A DNA stretch of 64,000 nt from Polytrichum commune (GCA_950295325.1 OX485804.1:35702429-35766428), one strand, 5' to 3'; positions 1-13,046 are shown, counted from the stretch's first letter. Notes: generated by a model not told the origin, from the letters alone. Program-made: numbers and translations.

Positions 1-128
1 TGCCAAGTGATTGGATTTTCGTTTCGTTCGGCCTTCCGAAATTCTCAGCTGGGGAAGAAGATCGACCATCGCCATCATCAAGATATGCTGAATTCTTCCA
101 TCGTGGGGAAAAAATGGAACATCCGCGA

Positions 129-1193
129 TCAAACCCACATGGCTTTCAGGACAGATTTGGGCAGAGGCGCATTGTCGGGGATCCACACCCATTTGTCGTC
201 CCCCTGTTTGAGTAAGTCGAAATGAGCGACGAGGGGACACAGGACATTCTTGAGGTAAATGGTGTTCCCCGATTGCGAAGCCCACACACTGAAGGTTCTG
301 CAGGTGTTGACGAACTTGGAGGAGATTGACCAGGGTGGGCGAGTTGCCCTCTCCCACTTGTTCCCGGCGGTGAGCCTCCAGATGGTGTAATCGCGTTTTC
401 CATAAAGATCAACTTCGGCGGTGAAGAGGATGATTTTGCCATCCGACTCGATCAGTTTCGTGTCCTCACATGTGACACCGATTCCCAGGAACAGGCTGGA
501 CGTCCTGACCTCGACCCAGCCGAGATCCTGCGTGTTGAGCCCATACAGGTTGAAATCTTGGCCAATGAAGTAGAAGCAGGAATTCAAGTAAATCGGGGGG
601 TTGCTATTGCCGCCTTGTGACGGCAGCAGCAAGGGCAGTGCAGGAGTGGTCACCGTTCTCCATCCGTTCAGGTCAGAATCATAAATCGCCGTATACGTTT
701 GCGGATCCATCCCACTCGGGGTTGCAAGAATCTTGAACGCCTTTGTCTCAGGGTTAACTCCCATACTTCTGATCTGAACGAATTCTTGCAACGCCGGCAA
801 CTCCTGCCATGTCCTCATCAAGGGATTACACACCACCACCCGGGTAGGTTTACCCCGCATGTGTCCACGATCCGACATACAGATCAAATTCCCTCCCGTT
901 GCATCAATGAACCGGTGCACCGACGCAATGCTCTTGGGCAGGTAGATGGTGTGCCATTTCGCGCGTCTTGGGATGAAGGCATGGATGGCATCCCCATGTG
1001 ATGTGTCCTCCGGGATAACCAGCATCCACTTCTCCGTCGGTGCAGGCCCGAATTCCTCTGCCTGCAGATGTGGGGAAGAAATCATGGCTTGCCATCGCTT
1101 GCACACCACTCGGAATCGGTTCAAGCTCAGCGTCGGTAACCTCTTCAGAATCAGTTCCATCACCTCATCTGGAAACGACACCTCTTCTTCCAT
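129..1193 (-). CDS. F-box/kelch-like protein, single exon, 354 aa
   Basis: One uninterrupted reading frame with an ATG at 1193-1191. Residues about 5-45 form an F-box: FPDEVMELILKRLP, then a VCKRWQAMISSP block. This is the surface that binds SKP1 in SCF ubiquitin ligases. The remainder resembles the kelch/FBA-type substrate-binding part of plant F-box proteins, with a VVCNPLMRTWQELP motif near residue 124 and later blade-like GW and W-R repeats (LNGWRTV, YTIWRLTAG, NKWERA). By family knowledge it would select a protein for ubiquitination in cytosol or nucleus; the target cannot be read. The length is normal for the class and no break is visible. The upstream DNA (1194 onward) is rich in pyrimidine tracts and microsatellites. 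I am confident of the F-box class but not of any named orthologue. Confidence 0.9.
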   Translation of the reverse strand: MEEEVSFPDEVMELILKRLPTLSLNRFRVVCKRWQAMISSPHLQAEEFGPAPTEKWMLVIPEDTSHGDAIHAFIPRRAKWHTIYLPKSIASVHRFIDATGGNLICMSDRGHMRGKPTRVVVCNPLMRTWQELPALQEFVQIRSMGVNPETKAFKILATPSGMDPQTYTAIYDSDLNGWRTVTTPALPLLLPSQGGNSNPPIYLNSCFYFIGQDFNLYGLNTQDLGWVEVRTSSLFLGIGVTCEDTKLIESDGKIILFTAEVDLYGKRDYTIWRLTAGNKWERATRPPWSISSKFVNTCRTFSVWASQSGNTIYLKNVLCPLVAHFDLLKQGDDKWVWIPDNAPLPKSVLKAMWV

Positions 1194-4060
1194 TTTATCC
1201 TATCCTATCCTATCCCTTCTCTTGCCAATCTTTGAGAAACAAAAAACTACCGACACAACACACAGATACAAATGATGATGATGATGATGATGATGATGAT
1301 CTACTACTGTCTGTGTACCTGCTGTTCAAAATTTGGGAATCGTTCAATGTACACAAAATCTACGCTACAAAATCCCTAATCTAACCTGCTGCGTCTCTGT
1401 TTCAGCTAATTAACCCACCCCATCTTATCCTCCAAAGCTTGGAAGATGATGATGATGAGCTCTACTTAAGATGTCGCCTCTCTTCTTATCTTCAACGCCA
1501 AAAAAGTCACGGATGTGAGTCTCTCTGCTTGCATGCCTAAGTTACTTTCCTTTGGGGCACGTGATCTTGCTTGGAAAGAAAAACAACGTTCTGCTGCTGT
1601 GGAGATGGAATGGGTTGGGTTGAGTTTCCTCCAAGAAAAAAGTAGTACCCCGGCACCTTGGAAATGTTTAATGCTACACTTCGTACCCCGGTTCTTGATA
1701 CTTACCTCGTGTTGAGGACTCACTCTCTCGCACGCAATCTCGGGCTCCTCCGCGTCTGCCACACCACGCTGCACTCATTTTTCTAGCAAAATCGCAGCAG
1801 GCCTCCGGACTTGGACCTTTGCTGTGCACTCTAGTTGCGGATTGTTGAGCGGCCACCCGGTGTCTACTCTGAAGCTCCAGGGTGTCGGTGGAAATTACGG
1901 CGGTCTGTCCCCCTCCCCCTCCTCCAGCCCCGATTTCAAAGACGAGAAAGACAAATTGTTGTCCTGATTTCAGCGCACGAATCCCTCTTTTTGCTACCAA
2001 AGGGTCCTGTTTGACTTACTTCGGAGAGATGGTTCAAGGAGATTCCTGGAAATTTGAGGCCCCTATGTTCTAACCCAACCAAAAGTAGTATCCTTTTTCT
2101 TGAGAGAATCTGCAGAAAACCAAGGGTGCTATAACCTTGATGAACACTAGAAGCAGATTCCTGGAACAAAGCAATCTAACTTGGACAAACGCCCACACAA
2201 ATCTCCTTCCTTTCTTCCCTCCTTTCTTCTTTCCTCGGGTGTTTGTTCTCTTGCACGCATGGGTAAGTAGATGGATCGGGTTGTGACTTTAATGAGGCTC
2301 TCAATTCAAATCCACGAGATAAACTGGAACGAAAAATCGTAGATTCAAGTTGTCAATCCAGGTTCTTATCTAAACAAGACCCTCAAAACCCAACCTCTCC
2401 CACTGTTGCTGCTGTAATCTTCAACAGCCGACTTTTCTTCTTCTTCTTCTTCTTCTTCCTTTCTTTCTTTCTTTATTTCTTTGTGCTCCCTCCAACTTCC
2501 CCCTCCACCAAGATCTCCCCTCCAAACAATGACCTCCGTCCTGTAGACCCCTCTTGCCGGAAGAGTCGATTCGGCTCAAATTCGATGGTAAAAAGAATGA
2601 CGGTAACTGCTACCAGGCCATGCCCAATAAATTTACAAAACAGCCCAAGATCCAAAAATCGCCCCTTCTGCCCAAAAAGCCTCGATATTGCACCCGCTTA
2701 ATGTCACAAAACTGAAGCAGAATCTCGGAGAAGTCGATAGTTGCAAGAGATCAGTGAATCCTGGGAATCTTTCTTTAGACTCTGAAGAATCCAACACAGG
2801 ACTCACTCGGAGGCTCTAGCTAACTAGCTAGCAGCAGCATTCAAGCGTATCGACCTCCATGAAGTGAAGTGAGTGACTTCACAGGGTTAAGTGCGTTCGA
2901 GTTCGGGTTGCTTGTTGCTTCTACTTCACACAAAAGAAGAATAAGAGAGGGGCTATAAATGAAAGGTTTGTTCTTCTTGTACCAAGGAATCTTCCGGCAC
3001 AAAGAGGAAAGCTAGTAAGGAGAAGGAAAGAGTACGTTTCTCTTTCATAAAGTTGGAGGGAGGGATGGAGGGAGGGGGAGGCTAAAAGGGCGTATGCATC
3101 CTGTCCACGTGCAGCACTCGCAATCCGTAAAACAAAATCACACTCAGAAAGGAATCAGCATCATCATCATCATCATCATCATCACAAAACTTAGCAGGAG
3201 CCCCGACTCAGGACTCAGGAGCCGTCCCAAACCTCCAAAAGGCCTGCTCTTTCTAGTCTTTCTTCGTAACCTGCAATGCCATTCATTCACCTCTGCCAGG
3301 ATTGACCCACTCCCCGAATGATGACACCCACAAGCTATACCCTGGATGCTTGCTGCTATTGAAGATGGTGATGATGATGGTGGTGGTGGTGGTGGCAGGA
3401 GGCAACATACAAAACACATCCACACGAGTCGGCTTGAGAGGTTCAAGAGTCTCTAAGGTTTAAGTTTTAAGCTAAGATTCTCCCTTGAAATGCTAACTCA
3501 CAGAATGTTTAAACACTCGCCGACACACAGGAAGCCTACGACACCACCCCCCCCCCCCCTCCCTCCCACCCCCAGCCTGCCAAGTGCCACGATCTGGTAA
3601 GCAACTTAGACTCTACTGCAACAATATCGATTGAGCCCGGCTGGATTGCTGCAATCACTCTAGTAATCTAGGCTAACTTGTTAGGAAGCCTTTGAAGACG
3701 ATGGGATGGGATGTTGTTGATGATGATGAGTCTGGGATGGTTCACAGTTAAACCTCTCAAAGCTTGCTTCAACTAAATTAGCTAGCCTGCGAATGGAGCA
3801 GCAGACCGCAGGCCGGCGACAGTTTATCAACATCCTCATCCTCCGCAGTCCTCCTCGGAGTCCTATCCTACAAACAATAGAAAAAGGGCCAGAAAGGGAA
3901 CCCAGCAAGCAACCAAGCCAAGCCCGGGCCCCCTCCCTCCCTCTTGCCACGCAAGGCAGGCAGGCAGGCAGGCAGGCAGCAGGCAGGCAGGTTGTGGGAT
4001 TGCGCGCCTGGAGTAGTAAAATGGGTGGGAGTCCGAACGGAGCCCTTAATTACATGTGAT
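1194..4060. promoter_or_regulatory. Upstream region of the F-box gene: microsatellites, possible 5' UTR intron
   Basis: No coding gene is visible. The stretch has many simple repeats: a TATCC run just before the ATG (1196-1216), GAT trinucleotides (1272-1300), TTC then TTTC runs (2434-2475), ATC (3160-3184), GAT/GGT (3365-3397), a C run near 3547-3559 and a GGCA run (3957-3991). On the minus strand a perfect donor (GAG|GTAAGT) lies at 1708-1701, so a 5' UTR exon ending at 1706 and spliced towards the ATG is possible. I infer that this holds the promoter and leader of the F-box gene; no TATA box was assigned. Open frames here are short and composed of repeats. Confidence 0.4.
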
Positions 4061-4736
4061 TACAATGCATTCGAGTCGGTGTGTAGAATGTAGATGAGGC
4101 TAATGTGGACACCTCCAATCATCTGTCCGATGGATTTGAGCAGTCGAAGCTTGAGCACGTTAGCAATTGTGATTCGAGACCGAAGAATTTGAAATCGTGG
4201 AAATCGGAGTTGAGGAAGGTGTTGATCTAGGTCCCGGAATCAAAGATGCTCTATTTCCCAATGTGATGTTAAAAGGGGGGATTTTTTTAACGTTTCAATG
4301 TTGTGGAAGTTGACAACATCCTTAGCATATTCTACATGTGTCATTTGCCAATGAAAATCAAGTTGAATGCCAATATTGGCCGTGTCATGTCTTCAAAGTG
4401 GTCACATGTAAGATAAAATGTTGTCAAATTGTATTTTCGTTATAGAATACCCACAATACAAGTTTGTCAGCACCTCACAACCACAAGCCGCCTCCTAATT
4501 TGCCCACCTCGGACTCAAAATCAAGCGTGTCATAGTTTGGTGGATAGCACTCCTCATTATGGAGGATGTGGGTGTAGTTTGACTTTTGCCAAGGTGATTA
4601 ACCCAAATATCATCAAGGCAGCAGGCTAAATCACCATGTATTACTCACCCATCGAAGTAAAAGAACTATATTGTTGATTGGGAGACCAAAAATGGGTGTC
4701 CAATTAAGGAAGCTAACTTAATTAGCCTCATCCACT
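4061..4736. other. Gene-free AT-rich spacer
   Basis: No coding potential, RNA gene or repeat boundary could be supported between the F-box upstream region and the first TIR element. Confidence 0.5.
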
Positions 4737-5120
4737 TAAGGTATGTGGATGTTATTTGAATCGATTTCATGCTTTCCAACTTCTACCAATTGGATTCACA
4801 CAACAATAGTCATGTTGCATTATCAAATCCACAATGAAGCATCTACAAAAACCATATTGAAAATCGAACCTCCCCAAATTTAGTCATGGTTATCAGGAGT
4901 GCATGTTTGTTGATTTCTTAAACGGATACACAAGCAGCCCCCTCCCCCCGTTGTGTTCACCATTGAATGTAGAGTAGTTATTAACATTTGAAGACGTAGT
5001 CCAACGTCTTATAAACATGTGTCTTTATGGTGTCTGCTCTTTGATCCTCACCGAACCACATACCAATCAAATCTAGGGGTCCAAGTAAGAAAACAAGCCA
5101 CTTAAGACCCATCTATCTTA
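4737..5120 (+). mobile_element. MITE family A, copy 1
   Basis: A ~380 bp element that starts TAAGGTATGTGG and ends with an inverted, degenerate version of it (CATCTATCTTA), with TA at both edges. No protein is encoded. The body is shared with copies at 12696-13046, 25178-25490, 52937-53305, 58525-58901 and 59713-60090. The most conserved block reads GCTCTTTGATCCTCACCGAA. The small size, terminal inverted repeats and many copies fit a non-autonomous DNA transposon; the superfamily is not certain. Confidence 0.75.
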
Positions 5121-5127
5121 CTGGGTT

Positions 5128-5960
5128 TATGTTGGTGTCACTAATAGAGAACATGGTTCAAAACAAGAGATTTCAGTAGGTGTTTTGTTAAATTGACATG
5201 TCCAATCTAGGTAGGTCATAGATTGGGTGCGCGTCAATTTCACATATATGGTGTCATTTGGGACCACATTCTTTATGGGTGTGTGTTCTGTGTGTATTAT
5301 TGGTGCTAGGTTGTCGGATTAGATGCCCCAAGCAAATGGGCATTCTGATTGCGGGGTTAGTGGGCAGGAGTCTAAAGGGGTTCTTATGTGTGGAATGCAT
5401 GCAACTCACTGCATTGAAGCATATAATGGGCTCGTATTAGTGTCAATAGTAGAGAATTTGGTTTTTGAAAACAAGATAACTAATAAATGTTTTGCTAAAT
5501 TGATATCTCCAATCTAGACATATTTTATAAGTGTTTTGTTTGGCCCCGTGTTATTTGGGACTATGTTCTTTACGAGTGCAAGGTTTTGCATAATGTTGGT
5601 GCTAGATCATGGGATTGTGAGCCCCAAGCAAATGGCGGTAGTGGGCAGGAGTATGAAGGTCTCGGTTTTGATGTGGAATCCATTTGAGTTAGTGCATTGC
5701 AGGCGCATAGTAGGCCCGTGTTGGTGTCATTAGTAGAAAACATGGTCCTTGAAAACAAGAGGTTCCAACAATTATTTTGTGTAATCGATATGTCTAGTCT
5801 AAACATTTCATAGATTGGTTGCGCCAATTTCACAAGTATGTTGTTTGGTACCGTGTTGGTTGGGACCATGTTATTTCCAAGTGTGTGTTTTTGTGTGGAA
5901 CGTCAGTGCCAGGTTGTGGGATTGTGCATCCTGAGCCAATGGTCTTCTGTTTGTTGGATA
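5128..5960 (+). repeat. Tandem repeat, period ~290-300 bp, about 2.8 copies
   Basis: The phrase TTGGTGTCAxTAxTAGAxAA recurs at about 5132, 5435 and 5721, followed each time by the same order of blocks (GTGCTAGGTTGT, CCCCAAGCAAATGG, AGTGGGCAGGAGT). A partial fourth copy lies at 6362-6530. No coding frame is conserved between copies; the short open frames (for example 5258-5440 and 5536-5733) are by-products of the repeat. Confidence 0.75.
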
Positions 5961-6361
5961 AGGTCGAGGCATTCATAATCGACCAAATCCATTTAACCAC
6001 TCACAAGGGTCATGTAATACTGACATGAATGATATATATATATATATATTAGGTGAAAGCGGTCAAGGCTTATGTGGTAGCAACTTGTGGTCGATTACCC
6101 TTATAATTTTTTTGACGATTGTTGTAATCAAGCATTAGCATTTAGATGAGTGGTTATGGGTTAACCTATAGATCCACTACGTGTGACCCTAACTTTATGG
6201 CTTCAAAATTTGTGACAATTTCCATATTCATGTATTTCACTTTATATTCATTCTCCCTATAATTTGTTTCTCTTCGCAAGAAAGAAAAAATCCTCCGCTA
6301 TTACTCCTCCTAAACAATTGCAAATGCTCTTATTCTTTCGGTTATAGATGCCTCAACCTTA

Positions 6362-6530
6362 ATGGGCTCGTATTGGTGTCACTAGTAGAGAGATACGGTC
6401 CTTGAAATGAAGAGGTTCTAATGAATGTTTTGTTAGATTGACGTGTCCACTCTCGATTGGTTATAAAAAGTTTGTGTTACTTGGGACCATGTTCTTTACA
6501 AGTGTGTGTGTGTGTTTTGTGTTGAAGAGG
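6362..6530 (+). repeat. Detached partial copy of the ~300 bp tandem repeat
   Basis: It repeats the start of the unit seen at 5128-5960 (ATGGGCTCGTATTGGTGTCA through TTGGGACCATGTTCTTTACA) after ~400 bp of unrelated AT-rich sequence that includes a TA run at 6032-6049. Confidence 0.6.
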
Positions 6531-6954
6531 TTGGTGTAGTCCAAGTCCCGTCCTTTAGTGCACGGAAGACACTATTTAATGCATACAAACCTCTTGTACA
6601 ATTGGAATTTAATTTTGAACCAAAATGTGTGTGGGGTACAATTGTGTGTTGCCTATCAATGTGTATAATGCACTCATAGTTGTCTGTTTCATGTGAGAGG
6701 TCGGTCCCACCGTCATGTTGTGATGCTCTTCCAAAATATACTAAGTTATTGTAGGATACAAGGCCTTCTTCCTCCTCGAGCATTCAGTTGGGATAGACCA
6801 CATTTTATACCTCTCGTACACTTAGAATTATTTTGAACAAATCGGAATTGTGGGACACGTCGATCCTCCAATTCACAAATGTTTTCGTACTTCAATTCTC
6901 AAATAGGGTGAAGTGCGTTTTGATCCTAGTTTATCAACATCGTCATGATGATCA

Positions 6955-7338
6955 AGGCCGGTTCAAATGGGGTCCCAAAGTCCCACGCCCCACCATAAAG
7001 GCAAACTTCCCAACTTTTGATCCTCAAGGAACCAATTAAATATGGTTAATTATGATTGAAGTTGGATCTTCATTCTTTTATGCAAACATGTTATTTGTGG
7101 GACTTGTGTTGAGAATTGGGTCTAGCTTTGTGTTCGACCCAACTTTCAACACAAGTCCCAAGCTTCACCTCCAAAAAGTGTTGTCATGTAGCCATATGTG
7201 TCATATTTGGGACTTAGGACTTGGGACTCCATGTGGAGTGGGTGAGTCATGGCTTCCATGCTCTCAACGGCTAAGATTGTACAGATTGACCTCATGTGAC
7301 TTGGGACTGAGGACTTGGGACCCCATGTAAACTGGCCC
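6955..7338. mobile_element. Harbinger/Tourist-like MITE with TCA target duplication
   Basis: The left end AGGCCGGTTCAAATGGGGTC matches the reverse complement of the right end (GGGCCAGTTTACATGGGGTC). Flanks are TCA on both sides (6952-6954 and 7339-7341), the 3 bp duplication typical of PIF/Harbinger insertions. The centre (about 7098-7158) is an additional long hairpin with a GGGACTTGTGTTGA arm. There is no transposase. The termini share the pattern GGGCC-N-N-TTTACA with elements at 38737, 42621 and 48027. Confidence 0.75.
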
Positions 7339-7341
7339 TCA

Positions 7342-8856
7342 TCGTCCTATTTACAACGAGGAATGCTCCCTCCTAAGGTTGCACTCCTCCCTCGAGTGTC
7401 TGTTCAATATTGGGTGGCAATCCAAGGGGAGCCTTCCATGTGGAATGAACTCGTATTCATTACATTGCAATGTATACTGCACTTTTACTAGTGAGGTTCA
7501 TGTGAGAACATTGCTCAACCCTCACATTATGGTCCTCCTCCAAAGTGTGTTATCATAAGACAAACGGTCCTCATCCTTGGGGAAGTAATATTTCATGCGC
7601 GCATACCTTGTACACTAAGAATTGTTTTGACAAAATTCACGACACAATTGCTTTGTACTTCAATTGTCACTGATTTGAAAACAATGAAACATGAATATCT
7701 TGGGGGAAGGGGGGTTGTCACCCTATCCTTGTGGATCATTCCTTTGGATCAATGTTCTAACCTTGCAACATTCTACACAACACCCTAGCTCGAAGCTCAA
7801 CCTCAACATTGTATGATCATGATAAACCATGTGCTTTTACCTAAAGCAGAAGACTTAAATTCTCTCCCATCATATTTGTAGCAAACTTCTTGATTGAGAT
7901 CTTGTAGAGTATATAGAGTCTCTAAATCCTTATTTAGCCATCATTTTAATTCCTATATTGATTATAGATGGTTGTTGTATATTCACTTGGGTTCAAGCGT
8001 AAACAAATGCAAAAAAACATTTGGCAAAAAAAGCTCAAAGAATCTACAACACAATGCTTAAACATACAAATAATCATGATATTTTCAGATGGAATGAGTC
8101 TTGACATGTGTGTTTACCAACAATAGCATTTGTGGAGAGTTTCTTAGAGCATTAGCTATTGCTTTAATTATAAGCGGACAATTTTCAAGAGCTACAACTA
8201 GGGCAATTAGATCACCCATTGTTTATCTCATGCAACGTACTTTGAGTCTTGTGATTGCCATAATTTTTTAGAAAACTGATTAACTTAGTGACACCCGCAA
8301 TCATTAGGACATAATATTTCTACTTTGATCAAATTCACTAGAGATGTGGTTTCATTGGTGACATTGAATTGTATGATTTTAGATTAAAAAAAGTGGAAAA
8401 GATCACCGAGGCAATAATTTTGGTTAATTTCCTTCTTGTTAAATTCGTATAAGTTTTTGTTTTGTTTTGTTTTGTTTTTTGACTTAGAATGAAGAAGTTT
8501 GGATAATTTATGAAAAATTTGTAAAATTGATCTGTTAAAGGTTGAGAGGAGATGGCGTAAAACCCCCCAATAGCTACAACATCAATAGTTGCATGACCTT
8601 CTTTGCTCCCAACAAAGTGACTTCAAGACACATAGACATTCTACTTTGGGACTAAGGGTGAATCTTGAATAGCTACGAATATAAAGAATGAAACAAAACA
8701 AAACAAAACAAAACAAAACGTACAAGCCGGAGGAGGAGGACGTTTCATAAGAGACTTTAGGCATAGGAGCTAGGAGCTCTTGATTTGCCAATAGACTTTC
8801 ATTTTGCAAGAACATGGCATGGTGGTCTCGGTGTTTTCTAATTTGAAATATTATCA
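7342..8856. other. Gene-free AT-rich sequence
   Basis: No gene or RNA is recognisable. Low-complexity TTTTG runs (about 8458-8478) and an AAAAC run (8691-8719) are the only structure noted; they are complementary to each other and about 230 bp apart. Confidence 0.5.
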
Positions 8857-10495
8857 AGTATATCTATAAGTCCTATCATTATATAATATACATATATGGT
8901 TTTGGTGTATGGTATTAAGATTATCTTGGATTTTAAATTTATTATTAATATTATATGTTGACATACACAAATCTACAAGCACCTCACCCACACAACTCAT
9001 GTAATGCTTATCCATACTAGGAGTTGGTCCAATTTTGTTCTTCCATGACCCAACTGTGTACTTGAATTGTGTACCTATACAACTTCTCATGATTTTATCC
9101 TCTTCCTTGACCCTCAACATTGTAACCTTCTTAGTTTACTAAATGCAATATGATGTATAAAAGAGACTTAACATATATCCGATTGATATGTGTGATATTG
9201 GTAACGTGAAAATTGTTATGACAAATGGGATATGTTAGTGTGTTACGATAAGATTGAATAAATTCATAAGTTCTATCATCACATGATAAACATATAATGT
9301 TTTGGTGTATGTTATTCTATCACTTATGAAATTGTTTCTAATCTTATATCGTTATCATCATACTGGCATACACAAAACCTGCATGTATTTCCACCCAACC
9401 AACTCATACAATGCTTATCCATACTAGGAGTTGGTCCAATTTTGTTCTTCCATGACCCGATTATCTACTTGAATTGTGTACCTATACAACTTCTCATGAT
9501 TTTATCCACTTCCTTGACCCTTAACATTGTAACCCTCTTAGTTTACTTAATGCAATATGATATATAAAAGAGACTTAACATATATCCGATAGATATGTGT
9601 GGCATTGGTAATGTGAGAAATGTTACGACAAAATGGGATATGTTAGTGTGTTATGATATGATCGAATAAATTCATGACTTCTATCGTCACACAATATACA
9701 TATAATGTTTTGGTGTATGGTATTCTATCACTCGTGAAATTGTTTCTAATCTTGTTATCGTTATCATCATACTAGCATACACAAAATCTGCATGCATTTC
9801 CACCCAAACAACTCATGCAAATGCTTATCCATACTAGGAGTTGGTCCAATTTTGTTCTTCCATGACCCAATTGTCTACTTGAATTGTGTACCTATACAAC
9901 TTCTCATGATTTTATCCACTTCCTTGACCCTTAACATTGTAACCCTCTTAGTTTACTTAATGCAATATGATATATATATATATATAAAAGAGACTTAACA
10001 TATATCCGATTGATATGTGTGACATTGGTAACGTGAAAAATGTTTTGACAAAATGGGATATGTTAGTGTGTTATGATACGATCGAATAAATTCATAAGTT
10101 CTATCCTCACATGATATACATATAATGTTTTGGTGTATGGTATTTTATCACTCATGAAATTGTTTCTAATCTTATTATCGTTATCATCATATTGGCATAC
10201 ACAAAATCTGCATGCATTTCCACCCAAACAACTCATGCAATACTTATCCATACTAGGCGTTGGTCCAATTTTGGTTTTTTAATGATCCAATTGTCTACTT
10301 GAATTGTGTCCCTATGTGACTTCGCATGATTCTATCCAATTCATTGGCCCCTAACAATGTAACCCTTTTAATTTTCTTAATGAAGTACGATGCATGAAAT
10401 AAGTTTGCCATATATCCAGTTGTCATTCATGCCACCAACATGACAAGTGTTATAAAAATGAGGTGTGTTAGTGTGTTACGCGGGGCACCTATAAT
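8857..10495 (+). repeat. Tandem array, four copies of a ~410 bp unit
   Basis: The landmark TCCATACTAGGAGTTGGTCC occurs at 9011, 9418 and 9828, and as a variant (TAGGCGTT) at 10247, giving spacings of 407, 410 and 419 bp. Other blocks keep the same order in each unit: TTTTGGTGTATG, TGTTTCTAATCTT, TGGCATACACAAA, CCTATACAACTTCTCATGAT, TTAACATATATCCGAT. Copies 2 and 3 are the closest pair. Copy 4 decays in its second half, and copy 3 gained a TA microsatellite near 9970-9985. All open frames here are repeat shadows. It resembles a short satellite array. Confidence 0.9.
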
Positions 10496-12695
10496 AGTCT
10501 ACATGTAGATGTTGCATGGGCCAAGGAAAATGCTTTGGGATTACGGGGTGAGGTGGCGTGGGGTCAAGGGTTAGGGGTTGGATTGGCCCCTCTAACTCAT
10601 TAGGTTCCCCCGAGGTTTGTTCATTGTTGTTATTGTTGTTGTTGTGGATCAACTTTAGGGTCCTAGTGGATGCCCTAGTCACCATTATATGGTTGTCTCG
10701 TATATGGAGGTATTTTAGGGATAAACAATACGTACCCCGATCGAGGGTGTGTGACAAGTTGAGTGCATGGTGATTTGTTTGCACGAATAATAACACATGA
10801 GGCTTCCGTTCTTGCGTCACAACTAGTGTTGGTAGCTGAGCTTCTTCGGGATTGTAGTTGAATGTGCCCTATGCCGCGCTTAACACGGACAAGAGCAATA
10901 TGTTCGCCTACTTCGTCATACATATCAGGGCAAAAAGAAGATTGGATAATGGTGGCTCGACCATCCTATCTAGAGTGCCAATTATGAGACATAGCGTGAT
11001 CCATACTAAATGGTCTATTTTTATTTTATTCCTTGTTCTTCATTGGTGACACTTGGAGAAATATTGACAAGTATGATACCTCCTATTTACACCCTCTCTA
11101 GACTTGTGTTGCACTAGGGGTGGTTGTGGTTGTGGTTTACATCCTTTAATTCTATTTGTGTGGAAAAGTCTTATTGGGTCAAATGCTAACCACATCCTTA
11201 ACCACCCTCTACAACCAACTCGACGTACCTCCCTACTTCGTGTGGTTACTTAACCACCACGAGCATGATTATTTGTGTTTTTGTGGCATCATTCGAGAAT
11301 TCTAATCCTCAAATGTTGATATCCGTCTGATGGGGTTTGGAGGCAAGAATAATGATATTTTGTTGGTGGTAATTTCATGTTTAGTCATTAAAATAAATAA
11401 TAAATAAATAAATAACCCATCTTGAATAACTTTATCATGTTGATTACATCATCCGATTGAAGAAATGGGTTGTAGTGACGGTGCAAATATGGTGAAGTGC
11501 GGGGAGGAATATAGTATATAATTTCCTAGAAAATCTTGTATTTATCACCATCATTTCTACACATGATTAGATTTCTTTCAAATTATGTCGCTTACACATG
11601 GGTTTTAGTCATGTCGATACGTTAAATCCAACGTTCATTCACAATTGCAGAATGAAGAAATGGCTTCATGATTGAGAGATGAACTTCAACCTTGATCAAA
11701 GCCGCAAAACTCATCCAAGTCAAGTTTGTGGAGCATGGATGAGGGACATGGATGATGGTCTATCACTCACACTTGTAGTTTGAAAGTGATTTTGGAACAA
11801 TCAATCTTGTCCCCTCCCCCCCCCCCCACAGAATCTTATGTGAGAGATAAAACACCTCAACTACAAGCTACACCAACATGTGCAATTAGGTCGCCTCAAA
11901 CTAAATCTATATAGACATTCCGCACCATCTTGTTGAATATTGATTGCCAAAGTACCAAAAATACACAAATGAGGTATTTATTGTGATTTTCATACCAATG
12001 AGTTAACCAAATCATAAGATTTGTGATACGATTTTGACCCAAAGTCACTTTCATGGGTAAAGAGGCAACTAATTGCACATACATGTCAATAGACAATCAC
12101 ATGGAAAAAAAATCATATTTTCTAGCCGATTCAACTCCGGAATTGATGCATGTTATGTGTATTATCCGAACGGGAGCCAATCGGGTTGAATGTATGACTA
12201 ACCTACGGTTCGCATGCATGTCTTTAAGAGAGTCTAGACCCCCTTTACCTCGGTAAGAGTGGTGGGACCCATGCCAAAGATCAAAAAACGCATGTAGCCG
12301 TAGCCCACTTTATCCTCTCTTTCTATCTCTGTGTGTAGTAGTGGTTGCAGGGATCACAAGAAAACGGGCTTATTATAATGTGACCCTCTTAATAATAGGT
12401 ACCATTTTCTTTAGGTGGCATCTCTATCTCACTTGGACACTTGTGTTGATGAGGCTCTTGCCATGTGGGCATCCCAATTATCACCCTCCCTATTTAAAGA
12501 AAAAGTAGTAAGGCCCGTGCCCGAGAAGTAAAACAACAACACAAGCCATTGGCCCCCTCTACGGCCCCAGACGAGCCTTGAAAAGGCCCTTTGCATAGGC
12601 ATCGGCGGAAGGGGTTAGCACAGCACGGCCTCGGGGGGAGGCTCATCTGACCGTGTACTACAAGAACTTGTTAAATTAAAACCAACCAACCAACA
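10496..12695. other. Gene-free region
   Basis: There is no recognisable protein. A GC-richer patch lies at 10480-10760, a TAAA run at 11393-11412 and a C run at 11813-11827. Open frames up to 114 codons (10476-10820) are driven by simple repeats such as polyasparagine and match no family I know. Confidence 0.5.
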
Positions 12696-13046
12696 TAAGG
12701 TATGTGGGTGCTATTTGGTTCGTTTTCTCATGTTCTCCGACTTGGACTGATTAGATTTACGCAACCAAGGTCGTCTTGCATCAACAAATCTACAATGAAA
12801 CATCTGCAAAAATTGGATTCTTCCTCGTTTAGTTATGGTTCTCAAATGTGCATGTTTGTCAAGTCCTCCCCGACTGCGTTTATCATTGAGTGTAGAGTAG
12901 TAGTTATTAGTATTTGAAGGTGTAGTCCACTCTTTTTTAACATGTGTCTTTATACTATTTGCTCTTTGATCCTCACCGAACCGCATATAGGTCGAATATA
13001 AGGGTCCAATTAAGAGAACAAGCCACTAAAAGACCCACCTACCTTA
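12696..13046 (+). mobile_element. MITE family A, copy 2 (best-preserved ends)
   Basis: It starts TAAGGTATGTGGGTGCTATT and ends AGACCCACCTACCTTA; the two ends are inverted repeats over about 12 bp (TAAGGTAKGTGG). The body is collinear with copy 1 (about 350 bp). No protein is encoded. Confidence 0.78.

Noticed and set aside
146-1104. Open frames overlapping the F-box gene on both strands
   Set aside because: They lie wholly within the F-box frame, lack known motifs and follow its codon pattern in other frames.
1040-1384. Plus-strand frame rich in Asp ending in a microsatellite
   Set aside because: It is the antisense of the F-box start plus a GAT repeat; no independent support.
9792-9998. 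Open frame in the 410 bp array (and minus-strand frames at 8854-9120 and 10063-10251)
   Set aside because: Not conserved in frame across the four units, so it is a repeat shadow.
10476-10820. 114-codon minus-strand frame with polyasparagine
   Set aside because: Driven by a simple repeat and without any recognisable domain or splice context.
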